A stretch of 64,000 bases of DNA, taken from contig CM068547.1 in NCBI GenBank assembly GCA_035048495.1, positions 26,047,913 through 26,111,912 of the forward strand, in the 5' to 3' direction. Shown piece by piece: positions 10,500 to 21,129 of the stretch. Below the pieces are notes generated by a model that was not told where the DNA came from, searched no databases, and saw only the letters and a program-made list of their open reading frames with translations. Each line of letters begins with the position of its first letter. Position 1 is the first letter of the stretch. The DNA comes from Euptelea pleiosperma (taxonomy: Eukaryota; Streptophyta; Magnoliopsida; Ranunculales; Eupteleaceae). Made by a program: the position numbers and the translations under genes.

Positions 10500-10871
10500 G
10501 AAGTAGAACTTTGATGACGGATGGACGTCCGCCATCGACGTTGACGATGGAGCCATGTGGGTATGTATGTTTGACCCAACCCTAATCCAAATTGGACCTG
10601 CAGCCGAAAAATTAGCTTGATTAGTGATTTCTAAGCGTTAGATTGGAGTCGTTTTCATTTTGAAGTGTGGAATTTCTGAGTCGTTTTCATTTTGAAGTGT
10701 GGAATTTCTAAGCGTTAGATTGGAGTCATTTTCATTTTGAAGTGTGGAATTTCTAAGCGTTAGATTGGAGTCGTTTTTGTTTTGAACTGTGGAATTTCCA
10801 GGCAATATTTGGGGTAGAAAGATCCAAACGTTTGAAATCACTAATCAGGCTGATCTTTGGTATATAAGTCC
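10500..10871. mobile_element. Family A MITE split by a later MITE
   Basis: The left end GTAGAACTTTGATGACGG, the arm GAGCCATGTGG and the core AGCTTGATTAGTGATTTC are present. The right end is interrupted at ATATAAGTCC by the element at 10872-11250. It contains an internal tandem repeat. Confidence 0.6.
10648..10800. repeat. Tandem repeat inside a MITE core, about 45-bp period
   Basis: The block TTTTCATTTTGAAGTGTGGA recurs with the phrase AAGCGTTAGATTGGAGTC about 3.5 times. Other family members have one copy, so this is a local expansion in the element core. Confidence 0.7.
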
Positions 10872-11250
10872 GAGTAAAACTTTGATGACAGGGCTCAATA
10901 TGAACCACGTGGCACACTCTTAGAGGACTCTCTGACCATATGGATGTTTTTCCAATCCATAGACGGACCTACAGACGAAAAATCAGCTTGATTAGTGATT
11001 TCGAACCTTTGGATCTTTGTACCTCAAATAATGGTCAATAATGCTCAAATTTCCACGGTTAAAATCAACCCAAGAAAATAATTCCAATCCAACGCCTATA
11101 AATCACTAATGAGGCTGATTTTTGGTCTGTAGGGCTACCTAGAGATTAACCAAACATCCATACGTTCAGATTCCTCTAAGAGTGTGCCACGTGGTTTATA
11201 TTGCACTCTGTCATCGCCTCGATGACAGACCTGTCATCAAAGTTGTACAT
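10872..11250. mobile_element. Family A MITE nested in another family A MITE
   Basis: It starts GAGTAAAACTTTGATGACAG and ends CTGTCATCAAAGTTGTACAT. The flanks TATAAGTCC (10863-10871) and TGTAAGTCC (11251-11259) match at 8 of 9 positions, consistent with a Mutator-type duplication. The outer sequence is itself the right arm of a family A element, so this is a nested insertion. Confidence 0.8.
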
Positions 11251-11300
11251 TGTAAGTCCAACTAAGGATGTCAGGGATAAAACTTTTATGACCGGGCCCT

Positions 11301-11508
11301 GTCATCGAAGGAGATGACAGGGCAGCAGATCTCGGCACGTGCATTTGTACGACTGACCACGTCGGCTTCACCACACACGTACCCAGGTGAGTACTCGAGT
11401 GCTTTTTTTTGCCAAAACACTCTCCCTACGTGGGCGGTGAGGCCGAGGTGGTCTGCGGGTACAAAATCCACGTGCCATCATCTGCTGCCCTGTCATCTTC
11501 TTCGATGA
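11301..11508. repeat. Fold-back sequence with ~40-bp near-perfect arms
   Basis: The left arm begins GTCATCGAAGGAGATGACAG at 11301 and the right arm ends CTTCTTCGATGAC near 11508. Homology continues inward through GACCACGTCGGCTTCACC. The preceding GATAAAACTTTTATGACC resembles a degenerate family A tip. A minus- and a plus-strand open frame here are products of the palindrome. Confidence 0.65.
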
Positions 11509-11849
11509 CTGCCACAAGGCTGAACGTCCATCGTCTACTCAGACGCAAAGGACGAAACTGTACTCGAGGAGATAGCTTGGTACATGCACCAACCTATGAA
11601 ACCTCTTAAACATAGCTGTCGGCGGATTGGGTTCGGGTTATTAATATTAATCGGGTCTAAGAAATGGTCCCGAAAGAGTACTCCAAGTGGCATTTGGAGA
11701 GGTAGGAGACTTCAAAATTTGAAGGCCTGGTGACAGCAAATATTTCCTTTAGTTGGACCCATACCCCTAAAACTGTTTACTTTCTTAACGTAGAAAATGA
11801 TAGACACTATCAGTTATTCGTCTTTATCAGTCGGCATATTGGAATAAAT

Positions 11850-12060
11850 CTATCATGAGGGACCACAATATGAGCCACGTGGTACACTTTTAGAGACCAC
11901 TGACCGTACAGATGTTTGTCCCATCCTTAGGTGGACTTAGAGACCAAATCACCTTAATTGGTGATTTCTAACCGTTGGATTGGAGTCTTTTTCGTCGATT
12001 GATATTTAACCGTTGCCCATAGTGATGTATCAAAGATCTCTAGCCCCAACTGGAGGTTTG
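11850..12060. mobile_element. Family A MITE, left half
   Basis: GGGACCACAATATGAGCCACGTGG, ACCGTACAGATGTTTG and GATTTCTAACCGTTGGATTGG match the left arm of family A. The right half is absent. From 12060 to 12380 nothing recognisable was found. Confidence 0.5.
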
Positions 12061-12384
12061 GAATTTCCGGTGGGTCCTACTCCTGCCTCTAAAGTCTAAA
12101 CCTACAAGGACGCCAATTGTGTAGAGATGTGGGACAAGATTCCAATTTATGATCACTGTAGTTTTGTTTTGTCTGTGTGTTGTGGGTGGGAGGCAAGTCC
12201 ACATGCTTAACAATTTATACCGTCAAATTGATAGACCCCCGCTTGGATTACATGTATATTGACCGCTTGATTAGATATAAATCATAGAAAATGGTCTCTG
12301 TTGATTGAATGGCTAGGATTATCCAACGCATATAATTTTGGGACCCTTCATATCGTCTTTTACTGTCTGTCAAGAAAGGGGATT

Positions 12385-12640
12385 TAGGAAAAAACATAGA
12401 TGCAGAGGACACTCGTGGCCCTACATTGCTCCTTTTTTTTTGGGTCCACTGGCCATATGGATGTTGAGCACACCCATAGGCATCTACACACTAAAAATCA
12501 GCTTGATTGATGATATCTAGCAGTAGATCTTTTAGCTAAAAAGTGGTTTGAATCCAATGGCTAAAATAAATCTTAACATGTGTGGCCAGGAATAAATAAT
12601 CAAGTTGATTTTTGGTTTGTATATCCACCAAGGGTTGGTT
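12385..12640. mobile_element. Family C-like MITE fragment
   Basis: ATAGATGCAGAGGAC, CCTACATTGCTC and GGTCCACTGGCCATATGGATG match the left end of the tandem pair at 49125-49912. The right arm ends at CCACCAAGGGTTGG, where a family D element interrupts it. Confidence 0.5.
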
Positions 12641-12644
12641 AAAC

Positions 12645-13005
12645 CATGGTTTTAAAAAAAACGGTTGTTATGACGAAAATAACGGCAGTTGTAACAGTCA
12701 GAGCTCCCCGGTTAAGTTATGTACAACTTTAACGTTCAGAAAATAACAGCCGGACATTATTTTCCGTTATAACAAAAATAACAAAATTGTAGAAAAAGGC
12801 CCATTGTTTCCCTTATTTTCTGTTATTTCCCATTATAAATATTATAATTTTGAATTTTAACGCCATTGCTTTTTTCCCTTATTTTCCTATTTTTATCCCT
12901 GTGCGTTACAATCCGTTGTAACAGCCGTTATCACAAAAAAACAGTAACGCTCCCAGTCCGTTACACCGTTGTATCGGCCCCTTTTAAACTCTATGTAGCT
13001 AGTGG
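12645..13005. mobile_element. Family D MITE
   Basis: It is bounded by ACCATGGTTTTAAAAAAAACGG and CGGCCCCTTTTAAACT. The inside is dense in AACGG/CCGTT and TTATAACGG words (for example CCGTTATAACAAAAATAAC). It matches copies at 48105, 50465 and 61845. No coding sequence or clear target-site duplication was seen. Confidence 0.6.
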
Positions 13006-13028
13006 GCCCAACAAAATGCACCATTGAG

Positions 13029-13379
13029 GAGCAAGACTTGCCCAACCACCCAATATAAGCCATGTGGAAATTAATCAGAGGACATTGACCATATAGATGT
13101 TTGGCCAATTCCTAGGTGGACCTACAAACCCAAAATCAACCTGATCAGTGATTTCTAAGCATTAGTTGAAGTCATTTTCGTTGGTTGATCTTAGCAGTAG
13201 GAATTTGAGCATTATTTACCATTATTTCCGTATAAAGATCCAATGGTTTTGAAATCACTAATCAGGCTGCTTTTTGGTTTGTAGGTCCACTTACAGATTG
13301 GTCAAACATCTATATGGTCAGTGTCCTCTAAGAAATTTCCACGTGGCTTATATTGTAGGTGGTCGGGCAAGTCTTGCTC
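13029..13379. mobile_element. Family A MITE, alternate tip subfamily, copy 1
   Basis: The tips are GAGCAAGACTTGCCCAACCA on the left and GGGCAAGTCTTGCTC on the right, unlike the GAGTAAAAC tip of other copies. The inner arms (AATATAAGCCATGTGG, GACCATATAGATGTTTGG) are the same family. Flanks ACCATTGAG and GCCATGGAG match at 7 of 9 positions. Confidence 0.7.
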
Positions 13380-13417
13380 GCCATGGAGGGGTACGAGAGT
13401 CCTGTCATCACCTGCTT

Positions 13418-13779
13418 CCTGACCACCTACAATATAAGCCACGTGGAAATTTATTAGAGGACACTGACCATATAGATGTTTGACCAATCCCTAGGTGGAC
13501 CTACAAACCAAAAATCAGCTTGATTAGTGATTTCAAAACCATTGGATCTTTATACGGAAATGATGGTAAATAATGCTCAAATTCCTACTGCTAAGATCAA
13601 CCAACGAAAATGACTTCAACTAACGCTTAGAAATCACTGATCAGGTTGATTTTGGGTTTGTAGGTCCACCTAGGGATTGGCCAAACATCTATATAGTCAG
13701 TGTCCTCTATTAAATTTCCACGTGGCTTATATTGTAGGTGGTCGTAGCTACCTGACCACGAGTGGTCAGGCAAGTCTTG
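13418..13779. mobile_element. Family A MITE, alternate tip subfamily, inverted copy 2
   Basis: It is nearly identical to 13029-13379, but its core is reverse-complemented (AATGATGGTAAATAATGCTC here against GAGCATTATTTACCATTATT there). The 55-bp flank GCAAGTCTTGCTCGCCATGG...CCTGCTTCC follows both copies, so a roughly 400-bp unit was duplicated in tandem and the element in one copy flipped. Confidence 0.7.
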
Positions 13780-13889
13780 CTCGCCATGGAGGGGTACCAG
13801 AGTCCTGTCATCGCCTGCTTCCAATTTTTTTTGGGATTTACGTTTTGACGTTTTCCTTGTCGTTTCCAAAGGGATGCAGTTATGGAATC

Positions 13890-14612
13890 ATCAAATAATT
13901 CGCTGACCGCCCAGAATATAAGCCATGTGGCATATTCTTAGAAGATGCTGACCGTGTGAATGTTTGGTCCACTAGGTGGACCTACTGATTAGTGATTTCA
14001 AACCTTAGATCCTTGTACCCAAAATAGGGTCGGGCTCAAGGGACCCCATTTCTGACCCCTTTTTTTGACCCCCATCTTGGCGTACCCATGTAGAAGATGA
14101 ATCAATGGCTGATTTATGGTGGGGATGATAACCTCATCATATAGATCACCCCAACAAAAAATCAGCCCATTCTGAAATTTCTAACCCCATCAAATGTGGT
14201 TTTAAAGTTATACGGTAAAAATCAACGGTCCATAATACTTCAGCTTCTAAACCAGTCTATGAATATCAGAATGATTTGAATTTTTGTGAGGATGATCTCT
14301 ATCCTCACCATAGAGATCATCCTCACCAAAAATCAGCCATTGATTCATCTTCTATGTGGGAACGCCAAGATGGGGGTCAAAAAAGGGGGTCAGAAATGGG
14401 GATCCCTTGGGCCCGACCCACAAAATATGGTCAATAATGCTAAAATTCCCACGGTTAAAATCAACCCATGAAAATGACTCCAATTAACACTTAGAAATCA
14501 TTAATCAAGTTAGTTTGTAGGTCCGCCTAGGAATTGGGGGAACATCCATACCGTCAGTATCCTTTAAAAAGGTGCCACCTGGCTCATTTGATCGGTCAGC
14601 GAAGTTTTAATT
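13890..14612. mobile_element. Family A MITE interrupted by a family B MITE
   Basis: The left part (TCGCTGACCGCCCAGAATATAAGCC) and the right part (GGCTCATTTGATCGGTCAGCGAAG) are mirror images. The core is split at ACCCAAAATA by the element at 14027-14419. Confidence 0.65.
14027..14419. mobile_element. Family B MITE, complete, nested
   Basis: It starts GGGTCGGGCTCAAGGGACCC and ends GGATCCCTTGGGCCCGACCC. Flanks CCAAAATA and ACAAAATA match at 7 of 8, suggesting an 8-bp duplication. The arms contain AGAAGATGAATCAATGGCTG and its mirror. The length is 393 bp and nothing is encoded. Confidence 0.75.
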
Positions 14613-16690
14613 CAAATAAGTCACCGGTTGGTTGGGCAAGTACGGTTGGGGACTTGTGATGGGGCACCCACCACTAAATGAAAAGTTCTGTGACCGAAAG
14701 GGGTCACGCAAATCATGCGTTCATGAAGAGGTGGAGCCCACATGTTTTGAGGGGAGAAATTTCCAAAAATTTCCATTGGCCACTCCTCATATTTTGAATG
14801 ACTGCTCATGATTTGCGTGAAGCTTTTGTCTCACGGAGTGCGTGAGGCCTTGACCACAAGAAGTTCTGGACAGTCGGATCCTTGCTCACCTCGAGATTTG
14901 CGCAAAATGCAACCTATACAAAGTCGGTTATGATTGAGGGGTAGTAGGAAAGAAATAATCAAACAGTCGAGGGGAAGATTGGCCGCACGTGATCACTCCT
15001 CTTAGAATTTGTCGGTTTCAAGCTTAACCACTCAATTCTTTCTGTAAGCATGGTCGAATTTATAGTTAACATTTAGCCATACGTGGAAGAGCCTTGACCA
15101 CAAAAAAAAAAAAAAAAACCCAAAGTATAACCACAATTGGATTCTCGAAATCTACACCTGTGAACATTAGAGCTGCATTTTTTTTTTCCCGCGTGTTTCT
15201 GGATATGTGCGCTTTGGAACATACAGACATTCGATGCGTGTGAATTCGAATGTTAAACGTTTGGACGGTTCAACAAATCGCGCGTGAAAACAAATTATGT
15301 GCGTTTGTTTGTACAAATGATATGGATTTTACATCTGATTCAGTGCATCACACTACATTATATATGTATATTATCGTTTTGGACTACTCCATGGACTCGA
15401 TTTTGACGTTTTGTTTCTAGATATACATATAATATTATATAAAGTAATTTTTATTTAATATATAAACATTTTCAACTAAAAATGTCACGTGTTACTTGAA
15501 AATGAAGAGCTCATTTTGGTGAGTTCAAAAAGCTTTGACTAGCCTGATTTCTTTTGAGACGATCTCAATGGTTAGGAGATCATCCTCATCCAAAATCTGA
15601 CCTATGTATTCATTCATGTAGGCCCCACAACGTTTGCTTGAATAATGTGGGTTGATTATAACCATATGAGTTGTAGGCGTTGGCTTGGAGTCGTTTTTAG
15701 GGCTTGTGAATTCTAAGCGTTGGATTAGTGATTGTTAAGCTTTTGATTGGAGTCATTTTTATTGGGTTTATTATAATCTAATGAGTTCTAAATGTTGGAT
15801 TATGAGTTTTAGACGATGGCTTGAAATCATTTTTAAGGTTGATTATAACTTTGCGATGTTGAGCATTGACACCATATTCACAAAGAATAGCCTCAATCTA
15901 TCTCATTCTTTTTTACGATCATTCAATCAAGGTAGTCTAAATAAAGCATGAAGTGAAGACCAAACAACGAAAAGAAAATATACCACGGAAGTATATTATA
16001 CTTGAGTCGGTTGTGATAATTTTTTATCAAACAACTAAAGTATGCGATTTTGTTTCCCTACCATTGACCAGTAAAACTGTTTAGGTATAATTAATTTTTA
16101 AATACCTAATCAACCCCCTCTTCTAGGTATATTGGATTAAAGAGAACGGACAAGTGTTATTTCATGTTCCACGTGGCTCATATAATGGGCAGTAAGCAAA
16201 GTTCTACTCCTCGCAATAAAGGACGAAATACCTTGGTAACATGCAGTTGAGCTGTGATTGGGTTCAGGTATTAATATTAATCAGGTCTAAGAAATGGTCC
16301 CAGACCCGGCTAAATGTATTGGATCTACCTGGCATCTGGGAAATCACGTATCGGATCTGGGTAACTAACCGTACGAGATGATTAATGGGACCACTTCTTA
16401 TCTTCTTGTGTAGATGTGATACATCCTCGTAGAATTTGTCGGTGTCAATCTTAACCATACAGTTCTGTATGGTCGAATTCATAGTCGTAGAATACGTGAA
16501 ACAGCTTTGGCCACTTAATAAAAAAAATTGGTTCTTGTGTACCCTGGTTCAATCCCTTTGCCCAACTTTGTAGCGTACCAGGGTTTATCATTTATGTCTC
16601 CTTGTTGCTTGTGGGCTTCGCGGCCTGACCTAGGAATGACCGGCCCACTAATTAGAAACGTTGCCATACCCAAAGAAAGTGGCCATATGG
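14613..16690. other. Non-coding, mostly unrecognised
   Basis: No gene is seen. There is an inverted pair GTCACGCAAATCATG / CATGATTTGCGTGA at about 14700-14820. A decayed LTR-like fragment (CAACCCCCTCTTCTAGGTAT) lies at about 16090-16135. Family-like CGTTGGATTGGAGTC phrases occur at 15690-15850. The rest has no recognisable features. Confidence 0.35.
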
Positions 16691-16699
16691 GCTGTTCTT

Positions 16700-17075
16700 T
16701 GATGCAAACTTCTGTATCAAAATTTTGATGCAAAAGTCCATCAAATTGCAATGTAGTAGACTCGTTCTGGCCCACTTTCCTCTTGTGGCCCACTTTCCTC
16801 TTGAATGTCTAGCCCACACTATGATAGACCTACACCAAAAATCAGCGTGATTTCTAGCCATATGATTTGGGTACTTTTTCTTCATGGGCTTTGTGAACAG
16901 GCCTACGAGTAGGTTCTGAGCCCATGATGAAAAAGTGCTCAAATCCAATGGCTAGGAATCACTAATCACACTGATTTTTTGGTGTGTGGGTCCACCAAGA
17001 TGTGGGCCAAACATTCAGGGGACAGTGGGCCCGAAAGAGTAATACTACATGGCAAAATTTTGATACAGAAGTCGG
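16700..17075. mobile_element. Family C-like MITE with distinct tips
   Basis: The left tip AACTTCTGTATCAAAATTTTG is mirrored by CAAAATTTTGATACAGAAGTC on the right. Inner arms carry CTAGCCCAC..TGATAGACC and the AAAATCAGCGTGATTTCTAG core. The short open frames here are mirror artefacts. Confidence 0.6.
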
Positions 17076-17205
17076 TATCATAGATTTTTCCCAAAAAAAT
17101 GGAAATGCTACCCCACATATAATCAGACAAAAATATGTCCCGGTGATGCCATTGTCCATTGGATTCAAGAGATCCATGGTCCACGAGGCAACATCTGCAA
17201 AGAGT

Positions 17206-17206
<1 letters not shown>

Positions 17207-17260
<54 letters not shown>
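17207..17260. repeat. (TA)n microsatellite
   Basis: About 50 bp of uninterrupted AT dinucleotides, followed directly by a T-run. Confidence 0.95.
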
Positions 17261-17268
<8 letters not shown>

Positions 17269-17385
17269 TTTCTGATAAAAAATTAATACATTATTTTAAG
17301 GAATTTTTGGCAAAAGAGAAAAAAAGTCTTAACAAAAACTAAAGTATTTATATACGTTTAGGTCACTTTCGCTTTTTTCATCATA

Positions 17386-17476
17386 GGGCATGTTTGATTG
17401 CCAATTTTCCAATGGGAGTGTTTTTCAGAGGAATAAAATTTTCACAAGAAAATTTTCTGTGCAATCAAACACGCCC
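17386..17476. mobile_element. Very short Tourist-like MITE (91 bp)
   Basis: It begins GGGCATGTTTGATTGCC and ends GCAATCAAACACGCCC, the tips of the larger elements at 43566 and 39775. Most of the interior is missing. Confidence 0.65.
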
Positions 17477-17863
17477 TACATGATATGATCAGTGTGTGAG
17501 GTCATGCATATGGTCCGTCTTTTTTCAATTTTTGGATGAGAAAATAAAATTTGCCGACCGGGTTTAATTGGTGGACAAATGTTTTAGCCGAAAAGTGAGA
17601 TTTTATTTGCTTGTGTCGGTGAGGGATATTTCCAGAAAATAGTATTTATTTATCTTCTTTATAAGGAAAATGCTGACCCATAAATAACCCGACAAAAAAT
17701 TACACGGTTAAAGCTATTGACCATTGGATTTAAGAGATCCACGATCCAGAGGAAATATTCGCTGTCCCCTTAAGGAATTCAAAATTTGAAGTCTCCACCT
17801 CCCAAAAATGTAATGTGGAGCTCGCTTTAGAGCCCACTGACCTTATGGATGTTACACCCTACA

Positions 17864-18010
17864 TGGCAGCTCAAATGGTTGGTGTGTATCTACCTCTTTC
17901 GAGAGGTCGTGGGGTCAAACCCACTAGATTTCCTCCTTTGAGTAGTGTGCCAAGAGTATAAATCCCCTTTACCGGCTTGACCAGCCAGATTCAAGTTTCA
18001 CCTGACTTCT
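17864..18010 (+). mobile_element. tRNA-derived SINE inside a MITE remnant
   Basis: An A-box-like AGCTCAAATGGTTGG and a B-box-like GGGTCAAACCC lie about 35 bp apart, as in tRNA-derived plant SINEs. It is embedded in a family A/C arm (CCCACTGACCTTATGGATG before, CCCACGATGGATG after). A target-site duplication was not resolved. Confidence 0.5.
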
Positions 18011-18114
18011 TCTGTGGGGCCCTCCCACGATGGATGTTGATCGATGATGTCTAAGAGTTATATTTTAACATCTAAGAAATAATGTTCAAATCCAACGACT
18101 AAAAATTACGGATT

Positions 18115-18465
18115 CCAATATTGATGTATTTGATTCGATAATATTCAATCCGATATATTATTTAATAATTATATTTATAATATATTAATTATATTATATT
18201 ATATTTATCATATTAATTATATATATAAATATGATAATTATAATTATTATATATATATATAATTATTATTATATAAATATAATAATTTATTATATATTGG
18301 ATATTATCGGATATCAGATAAGTTAATCAGAGTTAAATTTGAATATCGATTTAGAATATCCATACAATATCGAATCGGATTCGGATATCGAATATTTCTT
18401 CGGATTCGGATTCAGATAAGCTTATATTCTATCAGAATAGTATCCGTTGACAGCCCTAGTTGAAC
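18115..18465. repeat. AT-rich hAT-like repeat with TGACAGCCCTA end
   Basis: A run of TATAATTATTATAT words framed by ATATCGGATATC/GATATTCAATCC phrases. It ends at GTTGACAGCCCTAG, the mirror of a common plant hAT tip CAGGGCTGTCAA. A related start (AGGGCTGTCAATGGATC) occurs at 47155. Confidence 0.45.
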
Positions 18466-18845
18466 CATTTGATCATGGAGCTCAACCCTATCTGGCCGAA
18501 TGGTGGAAGGTGCTACAACAGCTCTGCACCACAATTGGCATCACCTCTAGATCGTCTCGGAGACCGCAATCAACGCATTCATTAAAGATGAGGTTACTTG
18601 GAAGGTACGAGCTATCGTATTCGTTGTAGTACCTCTTGGAGCGAAGTTAACTTCAATGCCGACATCCTGCGCGAATAAGGGAGCAAATTTACAATGAGAT
18701 TCCAGACTTTGGTCGGATGGTTGCCCTCCATTCATCACATCCGTGGAGAATCCGCATCAAATCTACTACACAGATTTACTATTTGATGTAATTTTCTTTT
18801 CCTTCTTGTTTTAATACAAAATCATCGTTTAAGCGAAAAAAAAAC
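18466..18845 (+). mobile_element. Probable LINE 3' end with poly-A
   Basis: Broken frames resemble the C-terminal RNase H segment of plant LINEs (a VNFNADIL stretch). The block ends in a short A-run at about 18836. Stops and frameshifts are frequent, and the assignment is weak. Confidence 0.35.
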
Positions 18846-19103
18846 CCTAACTATAATTCGAATTCCAAGCAGTCCATGGTGGAGGTCATGCAGCTCAACC
18901 CCATTGTAACTATAATTCAATCATGCCAGACCTGATTAGACTAATTTAAGCATCTGATCTACCACATTTTTTTTTACGGTTGCGATTCAAAGAAATTGAA
19001 TTCAAAGAAGGGCAGTTGTCCCATGTTTCCCGAGTTCAAATAAATGAAGTATTGGGTGGTTGGCACCAATTTTCAACTACAATTCAAGGCGTAAGACAGA
19101 GTA

Positions 19104-19215
19104 CAAGAGTGTAACTCATTGGTGGGGCCCACGGAACGGTGGTTTCCAACTCTCAAACCACGGGCCTTGTTTTGTCATGGGTAGGAAGAATTAAATGGTG
19201 GGTCACATAGTATGG
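19104..19215 (+). repeat. 5' fragment of the tRNA-Met/U3 duplicated unit
   Basis: It contains AACTCATTGGTGGGGCCCACGG, CAACTCTCAAACCACGGGCC and TTGTTTTGTCATGGGTAGG, matching the start of the units at 26665-26760 and 31660-31702. Neither the tRNA nor the U3 part follows. GC-rich repeat sequence begins instead. Confidence 0.55.
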
Positions 19216-19560
19216 TTATGTATACGGGTATAAACGGGCCAGACCATCTTCGACCGAGATTTAAACAGGCCGGGCCTCAAACCAAGATTATAAGCCCATG
19301 CCCGACCCTCGTCCCTTAGGTGTGTCGTGCCACGACTAGGACAGTCCATGAGGTGGGGTGTCCAACAGTCAAATTTACGCCCATCGGACGCAAAAGGATG
19401 GGGGGAATACTTTTCAACTGCGCAGGCCTGGCAGACCAGGCTAGGTTCCAAATTGCCAAGCCCAGGCCTGGACAACGGCATCTCCTTGTTCCTGTACATA
19501 AGTTGTAGGCAACCTCTTATTGGGTTTTAAATGTGAGCACAATCGAGCCCGAGTTATTTA
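19216..19560. repeat. GGCCCGG-type repeat, diverged
   Basis: It contains ACAGGCCGGGCCTCAAACC, AAGCCCATGCCCGACCC and AAGCCCAGGCCTGGAC phrases. It also has an inverted element GCAGGCCTGG. No supported gene. Positions 19560-19950 hold nothing recognisable. Confidence 0.4.
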
Positions 19561-19954
19561 GAAATAGTGGGCTTAACTGTAATATTTGTTAAACTCATCA
19601 ACCCTTACCCATTAGACTTATAAAATTTCAGCCCAAACCCCAAGTCCATCAAGGTCCAAACAATCCAAGCCCATTCAGTTGAAACCATCAACTCAAACCC
19701 AGACCCCATACATTGACTTGACTCATTGACCTGTTTGACCAAATTATTGACCTGTTAATCGAACCATTTAATCAACTTAGTTAAAAATAAAATATTTCTT
19801 CCTGAGTACTAGAAGTGGCTGATCTTATGTTATGCCTATGTCCCAAAGTCAACAAATTAATGGACGACCGTTATAACGAAGATAACGACCGTTATTTTTT
19901 GAAAAAATTGTTTAAAAAATGCCCGTTATTTCCGTTATAAATTTTATAAAGAGT

Positions 19955-20275
19955 CCGCACCAAAAATTCGTGTGTGTGTACATATATATATATATTAGGT
20001 GCGGCGTGGACGCTAGATAAAATATCACCTGGATCAAAATTTTCCCACATAGAACACTTAGATACCATTGATGGAGTGAATGTTAGGCCCATCCCTAGGT
20101 GGACATACAGACCAAACATTAACATGATTAGTGCTTTATATCTGTCAGATTTTAGTCTTTTTCATGGGAGATTTTCAATAATGGGAGTGGATCATTATTT
20201 TGGGGTGGGTACAAAGATCCAATGGCTAATAATCACCATCAGGGTGATTTTCAACTGAGATTGGAGATCGCCTGG
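19955..20275. mobile_element. Family A-related MITE, degenerate
   Basis: The landmarks CCCATCCCTAGGTGGACATACAGACC and AAAGATCCAATGGCTAATAATCACC are present. The outer tips (GCGGCGTGGACGCT, GATCGCCTGGAT) are unlike other copies. A TATATA run lies at 19983-19995. Confidence 0.45.
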
Positions 20276-20640
20276 ATAAAAAAAAAGTCAGGTCATTGAT
20301 CTCTAAAAATGTGTCCATGGACCTTTTCCCATACGTGTTGAATTTGAAGTATTATTAGAAAATTTTATTGAAAAAAAATAAAAATACATGTTTTAATCAA
20401 TTTTAGAGAAAAAAAAATGGAGAATAATCCATATAGTTCAATGTGCAGGGTTGTTTAGAACATTTTTTTCAAAAAAAAACTTACTATTCGGGTATAACAC
20501 GTGTATAGTATGTAGAATTACTAACTAGGGTTTGAATAGAAGTCATTGGGTGTTGATTCCATCTTCATTGAGATTCCATCTCTTTAATATCTTCTACTTT
20601 TTGTCGTACATTTTCAAATATTTTTACCGTTTATGATTTT

Positions 20641-21125
20641 CTTGGGCTCATGGCTGGAGAACTACCTTGATTGCAGCATCGAATACGACCTTCACATTTT
20701 GCATTTCAAATAGAAGTTTCAGTCCTCCAAAATTACCCTTTTTTTTTTATAAGTGTAAACTTTATTAAAGCCAAGAAGGCTGCCGAGGTCGAGATGACCT
20801 ACTAAAAGTCGAGAGAGACAAAAACAAAAACAAAGGCTCAAGGGAACAACCAACTAACAAGCATCACTAGAGCAAAGAAGGTCCAAACGAAAAACAAAAT
20901 CTTTGAAGTATAAGCGTGTACATTCTTCCAAATTACTCAATCATATATATCTTGAAGACACAAAGGAACTGATTTCCTACCCACTTTTTCCATGTTAAAA
21001 TGAGAGGAAATCAAACTACCTAAAAAGGACCCATTGGACAGACCTCCTATGTCTTAGAATTGCACTCTACATATGCACACCTATTTCCTTCTTCAGTTTT
21101 TCAGCCTGAAATATCCAAAAATTAT
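20641..21125 (-). pseudogene. ROP GTPase pseudogene fragment (exons 6-7)
   Basis: A partial copy of the 3' end of the ROP gene at 38617-45077. Positions 20641-20735 match exon 7 and flank; 20943-21030 match intron 6 (CCTACCCACTTTTTCCATGTTAA); 21031-21110 match exon 6. The exon 7 acceptor AG has become AA. A small deletion after the LQP-coding stretch brings a stop, exon 6 has a deletion and an in-frame stop, and exons 1-5 are absent. About 200 bp of foreign sequence separates the two blocks. It keeps intron sequence, so it arose by DNA duplication and not retroposition. Confidence 0.85.
20742..20942 (-). mobile_element. Insertion with poly-T end in the ROP pseudogene
   Basis: It begins with TTTTTTTT and continues ATAAGTGTAAACTTTATTAAAGCC, which on the minus strand would be a poly-A tail. 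This is consistent with a 5'-truncated LINE, but no coding homology is present and no duplication was resolved. Confidence 0.4.
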
Positions 21126-21129
21126 AGTA

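Noticed and set aside
13200..13820. Overlapping frames containing MAKHLYGQCPL
   Set aside because: The same peptide recurs wherever a family A MITE arm occurs. It is a transposon arm read through.
16514..16600. Possible tRNA or SINE (GGTTCAATCCC box)
   Set aside because: Only a B-box-like word is present. No A box at the right distance and no cloverleaf could be formed.
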